This document shows, one piece after another, positions 45,359 through 54,114 of a DNA stretch of 64,000 nucleotides. The notes under the pieces are model-generated. The model saw only the letters and a list, made by a program, of their open reading frames with translations. It had not been told where the DNA came from and did no database searches. Each line of letters begins with the position of its first letter. The stretch's first letter is position 1. The stretch comes from G965202915 sp965202915. GTDB taxonomy: Bacteria; Pseudomonadota; Gammaproteobacteria; Eutrophobiales; Eutrophobiaceae. Both the position numbers and the translations under genes were made by a program. Location of the stretch: the NCBI GenBank assembly GCA_965202915.1, contig OZ241847.1, positions 558,001 through 622,000 on the forward strand. Direction: 5' to 3'.

Positions 45359-46795
45359 GTGATGCCGCCGGAGACAAAATCAAACCGATTTCATGGTGTT
45401 TATTCTGTGTTCATCATGGGATTGGTGGCGGCCTTAGCGTTCACTGCATTGGCGGTTCATGCGCGCGACAAAGAGGAGACCAGGGCCAGCGGTGCGATAG
45501 ACGCCAAGACGTTTGAAGTCTTGACCAAGGCCCAGGAGGAGACCGAGGCGGACAATTTCCAGCAGGCCATTCAAACCCTGGATACCATCAAAAACAGCGA
45601 CAAGATGAACAGCTACGCCAAGAGTCAGATGTGGAACTTCTACGCGTTCATTTATGCCAGCCAGGAAAAATACAAAGACGCGATTGGCGCTTATAAAAAA
45701 GTCCTGGCCGAGCCGGATGCACCGGCGGGTTTGAAACTGACTTCCAAATACACCATGGCGCAACTGTATTTCCAGATCGAAGACTATGCCTCGGTCATCA
45801 GCTTCATGGAAGAATGGTTAAAGGAGATCGATAAGCCGACCGCAACGGCGCACATTATGCTGGCACAGGCCTATTATCAGAATAAAAACTATGATCCCGC
45901 ATTACAGAATTTGTTAAAAGCCATGGAGATGATCCGGGCTGAGGGCGAAAAGATCGATGAAAACTGGCTCAGGATGAAGGCGGCCATTTATTTTGACAAG
46001 AAAGACATTGACAACACCTTAAAAACCTATGAAGAGCTATTACAGCACTATCCGAGTTTGACCTATTTGAAGCAAATTGCCGGGTTACACGGCGAGTTGG
46101 GGAATGATCGCAAGCGTTTGACCACCTTTGATGCGATCTATATGTATGGCGGACTGAGCAGCGAATCGGACGTGTTAAATCTGGCCTATATGTACCTGGG
46201 ACAAGAAATTCCCTACAAGGCCGGCAAGCTCATTGAAAGCAATATAAACAAGGGTTTAATTAACGGGACACCGAAGAACGTCGAGACCCTGGCCAATGCC
46301 TGGGCCCAGGCCAATGAACACAGGAAGGCGATCCCGGCCCTGGAAAAAGCCGCCGATTTGTCGGACAAGGGTATTCTCTATGCTCGTCTTGCCGGCGTTC
46401 ATTTTGACGCGGGTAACTTTAAAGCCGCGGCTGAGGCGGCCAGGAAGGCCAATGACAAGGGTGGCTTAAAACGCAGAGACGGCAACCAGATGTTGATGGG
46501 AATGTCTTATTTTAATATCAAGGAATTTGAGCCGGCCTTGCAGGCCTTTCGTCAGGCGAAAAAATCGAAGAGGAGCTTTGCGGACGCGAGGAAGTGGGAG
46601 GCATATACTCTGGCTGAATTGGAACAATTGCGCGCCCTGGCGGCGAGCAGGTTTGAACTGGCTGAGAAAACCGAAGAGGCCTTAGAGTCCGATGAGAACA
46701 ACGTGGAAGCGATAGGCGGCAATCTGCTCAAGGACAAAATCGAAGATTTGCAACAAAAAGACGGGCGGGAAAATACAAGGTCAGCGCGGGAATAA
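45359..46795 (+). CDS. TPR-repeat protein of the TonB2-type operon
   Basis: 478 residues from GTG 45359 (ATG at 45362 is equally likely), one base after the tonB stop. It has a signal peptide (VYSVFIMGLVAALAFTALAV). At least six tetratricopeptide-type helical pairs follow, for example YAKSQMWNFYAFIYASQEKY, TATAHIMLAQAYYQNKNYDP and DKGILYARLAGVHFDAGNFK. Periplasmic TPR proteins commonly close these TtpC-ExbB-ExbD-TonB operons. Likely a scaffold for the complex; exact role unknown. Confidence 0.88.
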   Translation: MMPPETKSNRFHGVYSVFIMGLVAALAFTALAVHARDKEETRASGAIDAKTFEVLTKAQEETEADNFQQAIQTLDTIKNSDKMNSYAKSQMWNFYAFIYASQEKYKDAIGAYKKVLAEPDAPAGLKLTSKYTMAQLYFQIEDYASVISFMEEWLKEIDKPTATAHIMLAQAYYQNKNYDPALQNLLKAMEMIRAEGEKIDENWLRMKAAIYFDKKDIDNTLKTYEELLQHYPSLTYLKQIAGLHGELGNDRKRLTTFDAIYMYGGLSSESDVLNLAYMYLGQEIPYKAGKLIESNINKGLINGTPKNVETLANAWAQANEHRKAIPALEKAADLSDKGILYARLAGVHFDAGNFKAAAEAARKANDKGGLKRRDGNQMLMGMSYFNIKEFEPALQAFRQAKKSKRSFADARKWEAYTLAELEQLRALAASRFELAEKTEEALESDENNVEAIGGNLLKDKIEDLQQKDGRENTRSARE

Positions 46796-46932
46796 ACTCG
46801 ATAATGCCCATAAGGGGAATCAACATTTTCGGCCTGGATAGGGTACAATAAAGAAGTAAACGGAAATTACAGGCCGTTAGCTATTGCGGCGTGTAATTGT
46901 GAATTCTCATTGCCTATTTGCTGGAGTGAATT

Positions 46933-48294
46933 TTGACAATACAATGGTCCCCGGACAGTTGGCGCGGCAAACCGGCCAAACAAATCCCGTCTTATCCCGA
47001 TGGAGCCGGTCTGGCTCAGGTTGAAGAGAAGTTGTCTTCATTTCCGCCATTGATATTTTCCGGGGAAGCGCGCCTTCTTAAACAACAATTAAAAGACGCC
47101 TGTGAAGGGCGCGCCTTTCTTTTGCAGGGCGGAGATTGTGCCGAAAGTTTTGCCGAATATAACGCCGATAATATTCGAGATACATTCAGAGTTTTGCTGC
47201 AAATGGCGGTCGTTCTAACCTATGCCGGTAACTGTCCGGTGATCAAAGTAGGGCGCCTGGCCGGACAATTTGCCAAACCCAGAAGCCAGCCCTTTGAAGA
47301 AAACAACGGCATTAAATTGCCTTCCTATTACGGGGATATCATTAATAGCATTACGTTCACCGAGGCCGACAGAACGCCCGATCCGCAGCGACAATTGACC
47401 GCTTACAGCCAGGCCGCGGCAACCCTGAATCTATTGCGCGCCTTTGCCCAGGGAGGGTATGCAAATTTGGAATCCATACACAAGTGGAATCTGGATTTTG
47501 TTTCCCAAAGTCACGCCAGTCAGGAATACAAACAATTGACCAATCAAATCACAAGATGCCTTGATTTTATGAAGGCTTGCGGACTTGATTCCGACAATAC
47601 GCACCAACTGCAAGGGACCGATTTCTTTACTTCACACGAAGCTTTGTTGCTTGGCTATGAGCAAGCCATGACCCGGATTGATACCACCACCGGAGACTGG
47701 TATGACACTTCGGCCCATCTATTATGGTGTGGAGAGAGAACCCGGGATCCGGATGAGGCGCATATAGAATTTTTAAGAGGCATATCAAATCCGATAGGCT
47801 GCAAGATCGGCCCAGGCATAACGGCGGAGGAGTTGCTGCGTTTGGCGGACAAACTTAACCCGGAAAATGAAGCCGGACGCCTTACTTTAATCAGCCGTTT
47901 TGGGGCCGACAATGTGGCGGAAAAATTACCCGGGCTGCTCCGGGCGGTAAAATCCGAAGGCAAAAATATTGTATGGTCATGCGATCCAATGCACGCCAAT
48001 GTGATCAAAGCGCCGAATGGGTTTAAAACCAGGCCCTTTGATAATATTCTCCGGGAACTGCATCAGGTTTTTACATGTCACCGCTCAGAGAACAGCCATT
48101 GTGCCGGCATTCATTTGGAACTGACCGGGAAAAATGTTACCGAGTGCACCGGCGGCAATATGGCTATTTCAGAAGATGATTTGAAAGATCGCTATCATAC
48201 CCATTGTGATCCGCGCTTGAATGCCGATCAGGCGATTCAGTTGGCCTTTCAATTGGCCGGCGATATAAAAATCGAGCATAAACACCACGCTTGA
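46933..48294 (+). CDS. Class II 3-deoxy-7-phosphoheptulonate (DAHP) synthase
   Basis: 453 residues, starting at TTG 46933 with GGAG upstream. It condenses phosphoenolpyruvate and erythrose 4-phosphate at the start of the shikimate pathway. Class II motifs are visible: FLLQGGDCAESFAEY with a metal-binding Cys, VGRLAGQFAKPRS, GERTRDPDEAHIEFLRGI, KIGPGITAEELLRL, WSCDPMHANVI and GIHLELTGKNVTECTGG. This plant/microbial class is unrelated in sequence to E. coli AroF/G/H. It is convergent with hisC. Confidence 0.95.
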   Translation: MTIQWSPDSWRGKPAKQIPSYPDGAGLAQVEEKLSSFPPLIFSGEARLLKQQLKDACEGRAFLLQGGDCAESFAEYNADNIRDTFRVLLQMAVVLTYAGNCPVIKVGRLAGQFAKPRSQPFEENNGIKLPSYYGDIINSITFTEADRTPDPQRQLTAYSQAAATLNLLRAFAQGGYANLESIHKWNLDFVSQSHASQEYKQLTNQITRCLDFMKACGLDSDNTHQLQGTDFFTSHEALLLGYEQAMTRIDTTTGDWYDTSAHLLWCGERTRDPDEAHIEFLRGISNPIGCKIGPGITAEELLRLADKLNPENEAGRLTLISRFGADNVAEKLPGLLRAVKSEGKNIVWSCDPMHANVIKAPNGFKTRPFDNILRELHQVFTCHRSENSHCAGIHLELTGKNVTECTGGNMAISEDDLKDRYHTHCDPRLNADQAIQLAFQLAGDIKIEHKHHA

Positions 48295-48323
48295 ACGTGG
48301 AGCGTTTTATCCTCCAAATTTCT

Positions 48324-49409
48324 TTACTGGAGAAATGCGGTTAATACCTCAATCAATTTCCGATTCTCGTGTTCCAAACCGATGGATATCCGTAAACATT
48401 GCGGTAATCCGTAAGCCGCAACCGGGCGTACTATAATACCCTGCCGGCGCAGATACTGGTTCGCCGCCTGAGCGTGTACCGCGTCATTAAAATGCACTAA
48501 TAGGAAATTTCCGACGCTGGGTGTGATCTTAAGCCCTAAACGTCCAAATTCAGCAGTCAACCACTCCATCCATTCTTTATTGTGGCGTTGCGCTTTTTGT
48601 ACGTGGTCCGTGTCATGCAACGCGGCAATTGCAGCGGCCTGAGCCGGGCCTGAGACATTAAAGACGCCTTTTATACGGTTTAATACATCGACAACCTCGG
48701 GATGACACACGGCCCAGCCAATGCGCAATGAGGCAAGACCATAAATCTTTGAAAAGGTGTGTAATACAACGGTATTACCGTTTGGCACCTTGGCAAGCTC
48801 ATGACAAACACTGTAGGACGGTTCGCTCAGATATTCACCGTAGGCGGCATCAATAACCAATAAGACGTTTTCAGCAAGGTTTTCCCGCAGACGGTAAATT
48901 TCCTGCTTCCCTATCCATGTGCCGGTTGGATTATTGGGGTTGGCAAGAAAGACTATCCGGGTTTTATCGTTAACTTTGGAAACAATCCTATCAAGGTCGG
49001 CGGTGAATTGTTTTTCAGGCACCGCGACTGCGGTTGCACCATTGGCTTGAGCGGCTATGCGATAGGCAATAAAGGCATGTTCCGTAAAGATGACTTCATC
49101 GCCCGGGACGGAGTAGGCTCTCGTTAATACGTCGATTAATTGTTCTGATCCATTGGAACAAATGATCTGCTCCGGTTGTAAGTTATAGTGCTCCGATAGG
49201 GCCAGTCGTAAATCGCCGCATGCACTGTCCGGGTAGCGCGCCAATGTATGGGCGGTATCTTTGAAGGCCTTAATCGCCTTTGAACCGGGGCCCAGTGGCG
49301 ATTCATTTGACGACAGTTTGGCCGGATCGTTGAATCCGGGCACGCTGTCTTCTCCCGCAACGTACAAAATAGTATCAAGAACACAGGCATTAGGTTTAAT
49401 GGTTGGCAT
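48324..49409 (-). CDS. hisC: Histidinol-phosphate aminotransferase
   Basis: 361 residues. A PLP-dependent aminotransferase of the HisC family: LSSNESPLGP near the N-terminus, ICSNGSEQLIDVLTRAY, the FLANPNNPTGTW motif, and the PLP lysine in HTFSKIYGLASLRIGW, then YGLPQCLRISIG at the C-terminus. It converts imidazole-acetol phosphate to histidinol phosphate. A paralogue acting on aromatic amino acids is possible because the neighbour is DAHP synthase. The two genes converge with 29 bases between their stops. Confidence 0.92.
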   Translation of the reverse strand: MPTIKPNACVLDTILYVAGEDSVPGFNDPAKLSSNESPLGPGSKAIKAFKDTAHTLARYPDSACGDLRLALSEHYNLQPEQIICSNGSEQLIDVLTRAYSVPGDEVIFTEHAFIAYRIAAQANGATAVAVPEKQFTADLDRIVSKVNDKTRIVFLANPNNPTGTWIGKQEIYRLRENLAENVLLVIDAAYGEYLSEPSYSVCHELAKVPNGNTVVLHTFSKIYGLASLRIGWAVCHPEVVDVLNRIKGVFNVSGPAQAAAIAALHDTDHVQKAQRHNKEWMEWLTAEFGRLGLKITPSVGNFLLVHFNDAVHAQAANQYLRRQGIIVRPVAAYGLPQCLRISIGLEHENRKLIEVLTAFLQ

Positions 49410-49850
49410 TGAGTATCCTTTACCGTTGATTTTAGAGAATTTTTACCTTACGGGGAATAATATGTATTCTAACAGAGTATCCGGGGATATTTGCCGATGA
49501 ATTATGCAGACGCATGCAAGAAATCAGTTATCAGTCGTGCGGTGGCTGGACTGTTAAACCGTCATCTATTGGAAAAAAATTGACGGATTTGAGAAAAGGC
49601 GCTCGCGTCTGTGCTGATCAGATATGGGGCAATCTGTTTACGCTGAAGTTATTCCCATTGCCGTATCTTATGAAGAAAGATGAGTTACCACACTCTCTCA
49701 AAATGAATGTAAATTACTGGATATATTGTTGATAATGTTACAAAAAGAAGCCAATGGGTCGCATAAAAATAAGCGTGCGCTGTGCCTTAAACAGGGCATG
49801 GGGCCCTATCCAAATATCATCCGGGCCATTGCTGGAATGCCTTATTGCCG
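49410..49850. other. Intergenic region without a supported gene
   Basis: About 440 bases between the divergent hisC and radical SAM genes. A 72-codon frame at 49514-49732 shows no domain, no clear start signal and atypical composition. The region must hold promoters for both flanking genes, but none is clear enough to place. Confidence 0.5.
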
Positions 49851-50696
49851 ATGTTGACAATAACCGATCATCGCCGGGATAAATTGGGCTTGAAGTATAT
49901 TTATCCGGTCCTGTCCAGACGTTCCGGCGGATTATCCATAGGCATTAATCTGAACGTCAACAATGCCTGTAATTGGGCCTGTATTTACTGTCAGGTGCCT
50001 GATTTGATTCGCGGCAATCCACCGCCGGTTGATTCTGATGAGCTGAGTAGAGAGTTGCGATATGTTTTGACCGACGTCATAGGGGGTGATTTTTACGTCC
50101 GTGAAGCCATTCCCGCTGAATATCGTTCGATTCAGGATATTGCGATATCCGGCAACGGAGAACCGACCCTGGTCCGTGATTTTGATCATATTATTGATAT
50201 GACCGGGGTTATCATGGATGAATTTGGTCTGCGAGGCAATATCAACCTGGTACTGATCACCAATGGCAGCATGATCAATAAATCATCGGTAAAGGCCGGA
50301 CTGGAAAAAATCTCAAATCTGGGTGGTGAGGTGTGGTTCAAAGTTGACAGTGTTACTCCTGCCGGCATGAGCCGGATTAATGATGTCCGCGGCTCAGAGG
50401 CATCCATTCTGAAACGGCTTGCAACAAGCAGTACACTGTGTTCAACCTGGATACAAACCTGTGTTTTTGGCTATGATAATAAGCCGCCGGAGGAAACAGA
50501 ACTCAGCGCCTATTTAAATTTTCTCGACGTGATCAAATCGAGGCAAATCCCGGTTAAGGGGGTGTTACTTTATGGCCTGGCCAGATCATCAATGCAACCC
50601 GGGGCCGATAGATTAACCAGATTACCTGAGCAATGGCTACAACAATTTGCCTTGCGAATCAATCATTATGATATGGATGTTAATATTTTTCCTTAA
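49851..50696 (+). CDS. Radical SAM enzyme of unknown substrate
   Basis: 281 residues from the ATG at 49851. The iron-sulfur motif NNACNWACIYCQ (C-x3-C-x2-C) is near residue 40, followed by the glycine-rich SAM site IAISGNGEPTLVRDF and TNGSMINKSSV. No SPASM or B12 domain is visible. The arrangement resembles Cys-rich 'Fe-S oxidoreductase' radical SAM proteins similar to the wybutosine-type group. The reaction is unknown. It stands alone; its stop overlaps the stop of the small minus-strand frame by four bases. Confidence 0.88.
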   Translation: MLTITDHRRDKLGLKYIYPVLSRRSGGLSIGINLNVNNACNWACIYCQVPDLIRGNPPPVDSDELSRELRYVLTDVIGGDFYVREAIPAEYRSIQDIAISGNGEPTLVRDFDHIIDMTGVIMDEFGLRGNINLVLITNGSMINKSSVKAGLEKISNLGGEVWFKVDSVTPAGMSRINDVRGSEASILKRLATSSTLCSTWIQTCVFGYDNKPPEETELSAYLNFLDVIKSRQIPVKGVLLYGLARSSMQPGADRLTRLPEQWLQQFALRINHYDMDVNIFP

Positions 50697-50878
50697 TTTT
50701 GATTAGCAAGTGTTTTGCCAAACTGTATAAATTCTTTTCTGTCTTTGAAGCCTTCCAATAATTTTCTGCCTTCGCCATTGCATGCCAGGGAAGCAGCAAT
50801 CATTCGTGCCGCCGTCAGATACTCTTGCCGTTTCAACCAGTTTCTTGAATGGGCACACAGATTCGACTCGTTTAGCAA
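50693..50878 (-). CDS. Small hypothetical protein, doubtful
   Basis: 61 residues from a TTG; the frame stays open for another ~14 codons upstream without an obvious start. The sequence is helical and of natural composition (NWLKRQEYLTAARMIAASLA, ending FGKTLANQN). No family is recognised. The plus strand here has no convincing coding frame, which mildly favours this one. Confidence 0.35.
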   Translation of the reverse strand: MLNESNLCAHSRNWLKRQEYLTAARMIAASLACNGEGRKLLEGFKDRKEFIQFGKTLANQN

Positions 50879-51048
50879 CGCCAGCGCAACATTGTACCGG
50901 TCTAAAACAATGAAACGTCTGTTATATGAACTTTGTTTATAACTTTAACTCGAATCATTTAATTTTACCCTTATATTTTTTTGCTAAAAAAATAATAATG
51001 GCATTATACTATCAGTACAATGGTTTTTTTATCAAGGAGCGTGATGGA

Positions 51049-51873
51049 ATGAATAAGTTAATAGCTGGATTAGTAGGATTAATCTTTTCCACTCTGGTCA
51101 TTGCGGACGTGGCCCCAGCCGATTATCGGCAAAAACAATCGGATAAGGTCTGGGAAGAAAAATTAAGACAACCCAACTTTCAGGATCGGCCAATCATTGA
51201 AGGGGTACAACAAGATATTTTTGAGATAAAAGCCCCATACACGGCGGAAGACGCGACCCTGGTGCCCATATCGATCCATTCAAAAATCGATCAGAAACCG
51301 GAGCTTTTTATTAACAAGATAACGATTTTTGTGGATAAAAATCCTTTGCCATTGGTGGGTGAGTTTGAATTAACCAAGGACAGTGGCAAGGCGGATCTGG
51401 CAATGAAGATCCGGGTTGACGATTTTAGTTACGTCCGTGCCATTGCTGAAACCAGCGACGGCCAACTGTATATGGCAAAGAGTTTCGTCCGGGCAAAAGG
51501 GGCATGCTCCGCACCGCCACCGGCCAGTATGGAGGATTCCAGGAAATTATTGGGCAAAATGAGGATGAAAACGATTGGAAAACTGGCATTGGGTGAACCC
51601 AATCTGATGCAGATCAAAATCAGGCATCCGAATATAACCGGCATGGCGCCAATAAAAATTGGTTCTCGGGTCATACCTCCCGCGTTTTTTGTCAAGGAAC
51701 TGGAAGTCGACTTCAATGGCAAACTGGTGTTGAAGGCAAAAACGACTTTTTCAATCAGTATGGACCCGGCATTCAGGTTCTTTTTCGTTCCGGATAAAGA
51801 GGGTGTGCTTGTTGTCAGAGGTAGTGACACAAAAAATAATAAATTTGAATCCAGCCATGAGGTAAAGACATAA
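51049..51873 (+). CDS. SoxYZ-like sulfur-carrier fusion protein
   Basis: 274 residues from the ATG at 51049, nine bases after AAGGAG. Signal peptide NKLIAGLVGLIFSTLVIAD. The N-terminal SoxY-like half has WEEKLRQPNF, VPISIHSKIDQKPELFINKI and the segment FVRAKGACSAPP, whose single Cys lies where SoxY carries sulfur. The C-terminal SoxZ-like half has MQIKIRHPNITGM and VPDKEGVLVVRGSD. This is the quinoprotein-dehydrogenase-associated SoxYZ-like family (TIGR04557 type). It would be periplasmic. No sox or methanol dehydrogenase genes are nearby, so its partner is unknown. Confidence 0.85.
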   Translation: MNKLIAGLVGLIFSTLVIADVAPADYRQKQSDKVWEEKLRQPNFQDRPIIEGVQQDIFEIKAPYTAEDATLVPISIHSKIDQKPELFINKITIFVDKNPLPLVGEFELTKDSGKADLAMKIRVDDFSYVRAIAETSDGQLYMAKSFVRAKGACSAPPPASMEDSRKLLGKMRMKTIGKLALGEPNLMQIKIRHPNITGMAPIKIGSRVIPPAFFVKELEVDFNGKLVLKAKTTFSISMDPAFRFFFVPDKEGVLVVRGSDTKNNKFESSHEVKT

Positions 51874-51973
51874 TAAACCCTCTGGATACATGATACAGAG
51901 GAATATATATTATTTAACATAATATATATTATACGCATAATTATCTCGTAGAATCCATTTGGAATATTAAATT

Positions 51974-52225
51974 GTGGCCACACAAAAAACACCGATAAAT
52001 TTTGAAAAAAACCTTGGCGAACTGGAAAATTTAGTCAAGAAAATAGAAAAAGGTGATTTGCCACTGGAGGAATCGATACAACTCTTTGAAAAAGGCATTA
52101 AATTAACCAAAACCTGTCAGCAGGCATTGACGTCGGCGGAACAAAAAGTGCAAATGCTTGTTGAGAAAAACGGTCAACAGGAGCTCACGCCTTACTCGAC
52201 TAATCGGGAACAAGAAAAACAGTAA
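51974..52225 (+). CDS. xseB: Exodeoxyribonuclease VII small subunit
   Basis: 83 residues from a GTG start. It matches XseB: NFEKNLGELENLVKKIEKGD, LPLEESIQLFEKGIKLTKTC and QMLVEK. It combines with XseA (not in the window) to degrade single-stranded DNA. It lies five bases upstream of ispA, the usual gammaproteobacterial arrangement. Confidence 0.94.
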   Translation: MATQKTPINFEKNLGELENLVKKIEKGDLPLEESIQLFEKGIKLTKTCQQALTSAEQKVQMLVEKNGQQELTPYSTNREQEKQ

Positions 52226-52229
52226 TTAC

Positions 52230-53114
52230 ATGGCTCTGAGGCTTGAATTCTATCAGGCTGCGGTTGAGCATGCACTGGATCAATGGTTACCTAAGGCCAA
52301 TATTCAACCGGAAATACTGCATGATGCAATGCGTTATGGGGTGCTTGGCGGTGGTAAACGTATCCGACCCATCCTTGTTTATGCAACCGGAGAAGCATTT
52401 GGATTGCCGTTACAGGCGTTAAACGGCCTGGCGTGTTCGGTCGAAATCATCCATGCTTATTCCCTGATTCATGACGATCTGCCCTCAATGGATGATGATG
52501 CTTTAAGGCGCGGACGCCCGACGTGCCATAAAAAGTACAATGAAGCGATCGCGATCCTTACCGGAGACGCGTTACAGTCTCTGGCTTTTTATATTATTGC
52601 CAATGATCGGCATATTGAAGTCAATGCCGAACAACGGCTGAATATGATCAAGGTTTTGGCTCATGCCAGTGGTTCACACGGCATGGCGGGCGGACAGGCT
52701 ATTGATCTGGCCTCAGTGGGCAAACGATTGACCATAGAGGAATTAGAGAACATGCACAATCATAAAACGGGCACCTTGATAAAGGCCAGCGTGGAACTGG
52801 GCGCACTCTCGGTTACCGGCATGAACGACGAACAGTTTGCCACCATATCACGGTACGCGGAATGTATAGGCCTTGCCTTTCAGATTAAAGATGACATACT
52901 TGACGTTGAATGCGATACCGCAACACTGGGAAAACCGCAGGGTTCCGATGAAGCTCAAAATAAACCCACCTACCCCAACCTATTGGGTCTGGACGGTGCC
53001 AAACGGGCGGTTGACGAAGTATATCAAAAGGCGCTTGCACACCTTGAATACTTGGGTAAGCAGGCGAATATATTGCGTGAAATCGCTGATTTTATTGTCC
53101 ACAGAGACAAATAA
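52230..53114 (+). CDS. ispA: Farnesyl diphosphate synthase (geranyltranstransferase)
   Basis: 294 residues from the ATG at 52230. Both Asp-rich motifs are present: IHDDLPSMDDDALRRGRPT (first) and FQIKDDILDVE (second), with LGGGKRIRPILVYATGEAFG near the N-terminus and HGMAGGQAIDLAS. It adds isopentenyl diphosphate to dimethylallyl and geranyl diphosphate. In many relatives dxs follows; here folE2 does. Confidence 0.95.
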   Translation: MALRLEFYQAAVEHALDQWLPKANIQPEILHDAMRYGVLGGGKRIRPILVYATGEAFGLPLQALNGLACSVEIIHAYSLIHDDLPSMDDDALRRGRPTCHKKYNEAIAILTGDALQSLAFYIIANDRHIEVNAEQRLNMIKVLAHASGSHGMAGGQAIDLASVGKRLTIEELENMHNHKTGTLIKASVELGALSVTGMNDEQFATISRYAECIGLAFQIKDDILDVECDTATLGKPQGSDEAQNKPTYPNLLGLDGAKRAVDEVYQKALAHLEYLGKQANILREIADFIVHRDK

Positions 53115-53229
53115 GTACCGTACAATGCAAAATGGGTGGTTGATTTTGTCCGCGGCGGTTGATGAATATATCTATAAAAACGGGTACACTAACGATTAAA
53201 ATGCAACAAAACAATTTTGGAAGATATTA

Positions 53230-54045
53230 ATGGACTCGATTGTACCTTCGATAAAAACCATCCCGGATATCCAAAGCAGCCGAGATAATCGCCATATTGC
53301 GATTGACAAGGTGGGTATCAAGGACATTCGCCATCCTGTGGTGGTGCGTGATCGTTCCGGGCGTGAACAGCATACCGTGGCCAGCTTTAATATGTACGTC
53401 AATTTACCGGACAAATTTAAAGGCACGCACATGTCGCGTTTTGTGGAAATACTCAACAATCATGAATATGAGATCACGGTACAATCATTCAAAGACATGA
53501 TCGCTGAAATGACCCAGGTGTTGAATGCCGAATCCGGTCATATAGAAATGATGTTTCCCTACTTTATTAAAAAAGCGGCACCGGTCTCCGGAGTGGAAAG
53601 CCTGATGGATTATCAGGTCTCATTTATTGGGCAAATTGAAGCGCACAAGCCCTGTGTTCTGGTAAAGGCGGTTGTGCCGGTGACCAGTCTCTGCCCCTGC
53701 TCCAAGAACATTTCCGATTATGGCGCTCATAACCAGCGTTCGCATATTAGCGTGAGTGTTCGCACCAATGGTTTTATCTGGATAGAAGAATTGATTGCCA
53801 TGGTGGAAAAAGTGGCTTCCTGTGAACTGTATGGTTTGCTGAAACGGCCCGATGAAAAATATGTTACCGAACACGCTTACGACAATCCCAAATTTGTCGA
53901 GGATATGGTCCGTGACGTCGCACTGGTATTCAATGCCGATGATCGTATTTCCTCCTATACCGTAGAATCGGAGAATTTCGAATCCATTCATAATCATTCC
54001 GCCTATGCAATGATCGAATTTGATAAAGAAACGGACCCGAAATGA
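53230..54045 (+). CDS. folE2: GTP cyclohydrolase type IB (FolE2)
   Basis: 271 residues, with GGAAG upstream of the ATG at 53230. Family landmarks are HTVASFNMYVNLPDKFKGTH, the metal-site Cys in VPVTSLCPCSKNISDYGAHN, QRSHISVSVRT, and EHAYDNPKFVEDMVRDVALV. It makes 7,8-dihydroneopterin triphosphate for folate or queuosine. Type IB enzymes do not depend strictly on zinc and are often used under zinc limitation. queF at 3.5 kb is in the same wider pathway. Confidence 0.95.
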   Translation: MDSIVPSIKTIPDIQSSRDNRHIAIDKVGIKDIRHPVVVRDRSGREQHTVASFNMYVNLPDKFKGTHMSRFVEILNNHEYEITVQSFKDMIAEMTQVLNAESGHIEMMFPYFIKKAAPVSGVESLMDYQVSFIGQIEAHKPCVLVKAVVPVTSLCPCSKNISDYGAHNQRSHISVSVRTNGFIWIEELIAMVEKVASCELYGLLKRPDEKYVTEHAYDNPKFVEDMVRDVALVFNADDRISSYTVESENFESIHNHSAYAMIEFDKETDPK

Positions 54046-54114
54046 TCATCACCGCCCTGCCCTATGTGCTCTTGTCGTCCCAAATAAAGTATCTGTGCTC
54101 ATTGTTATAACTTC

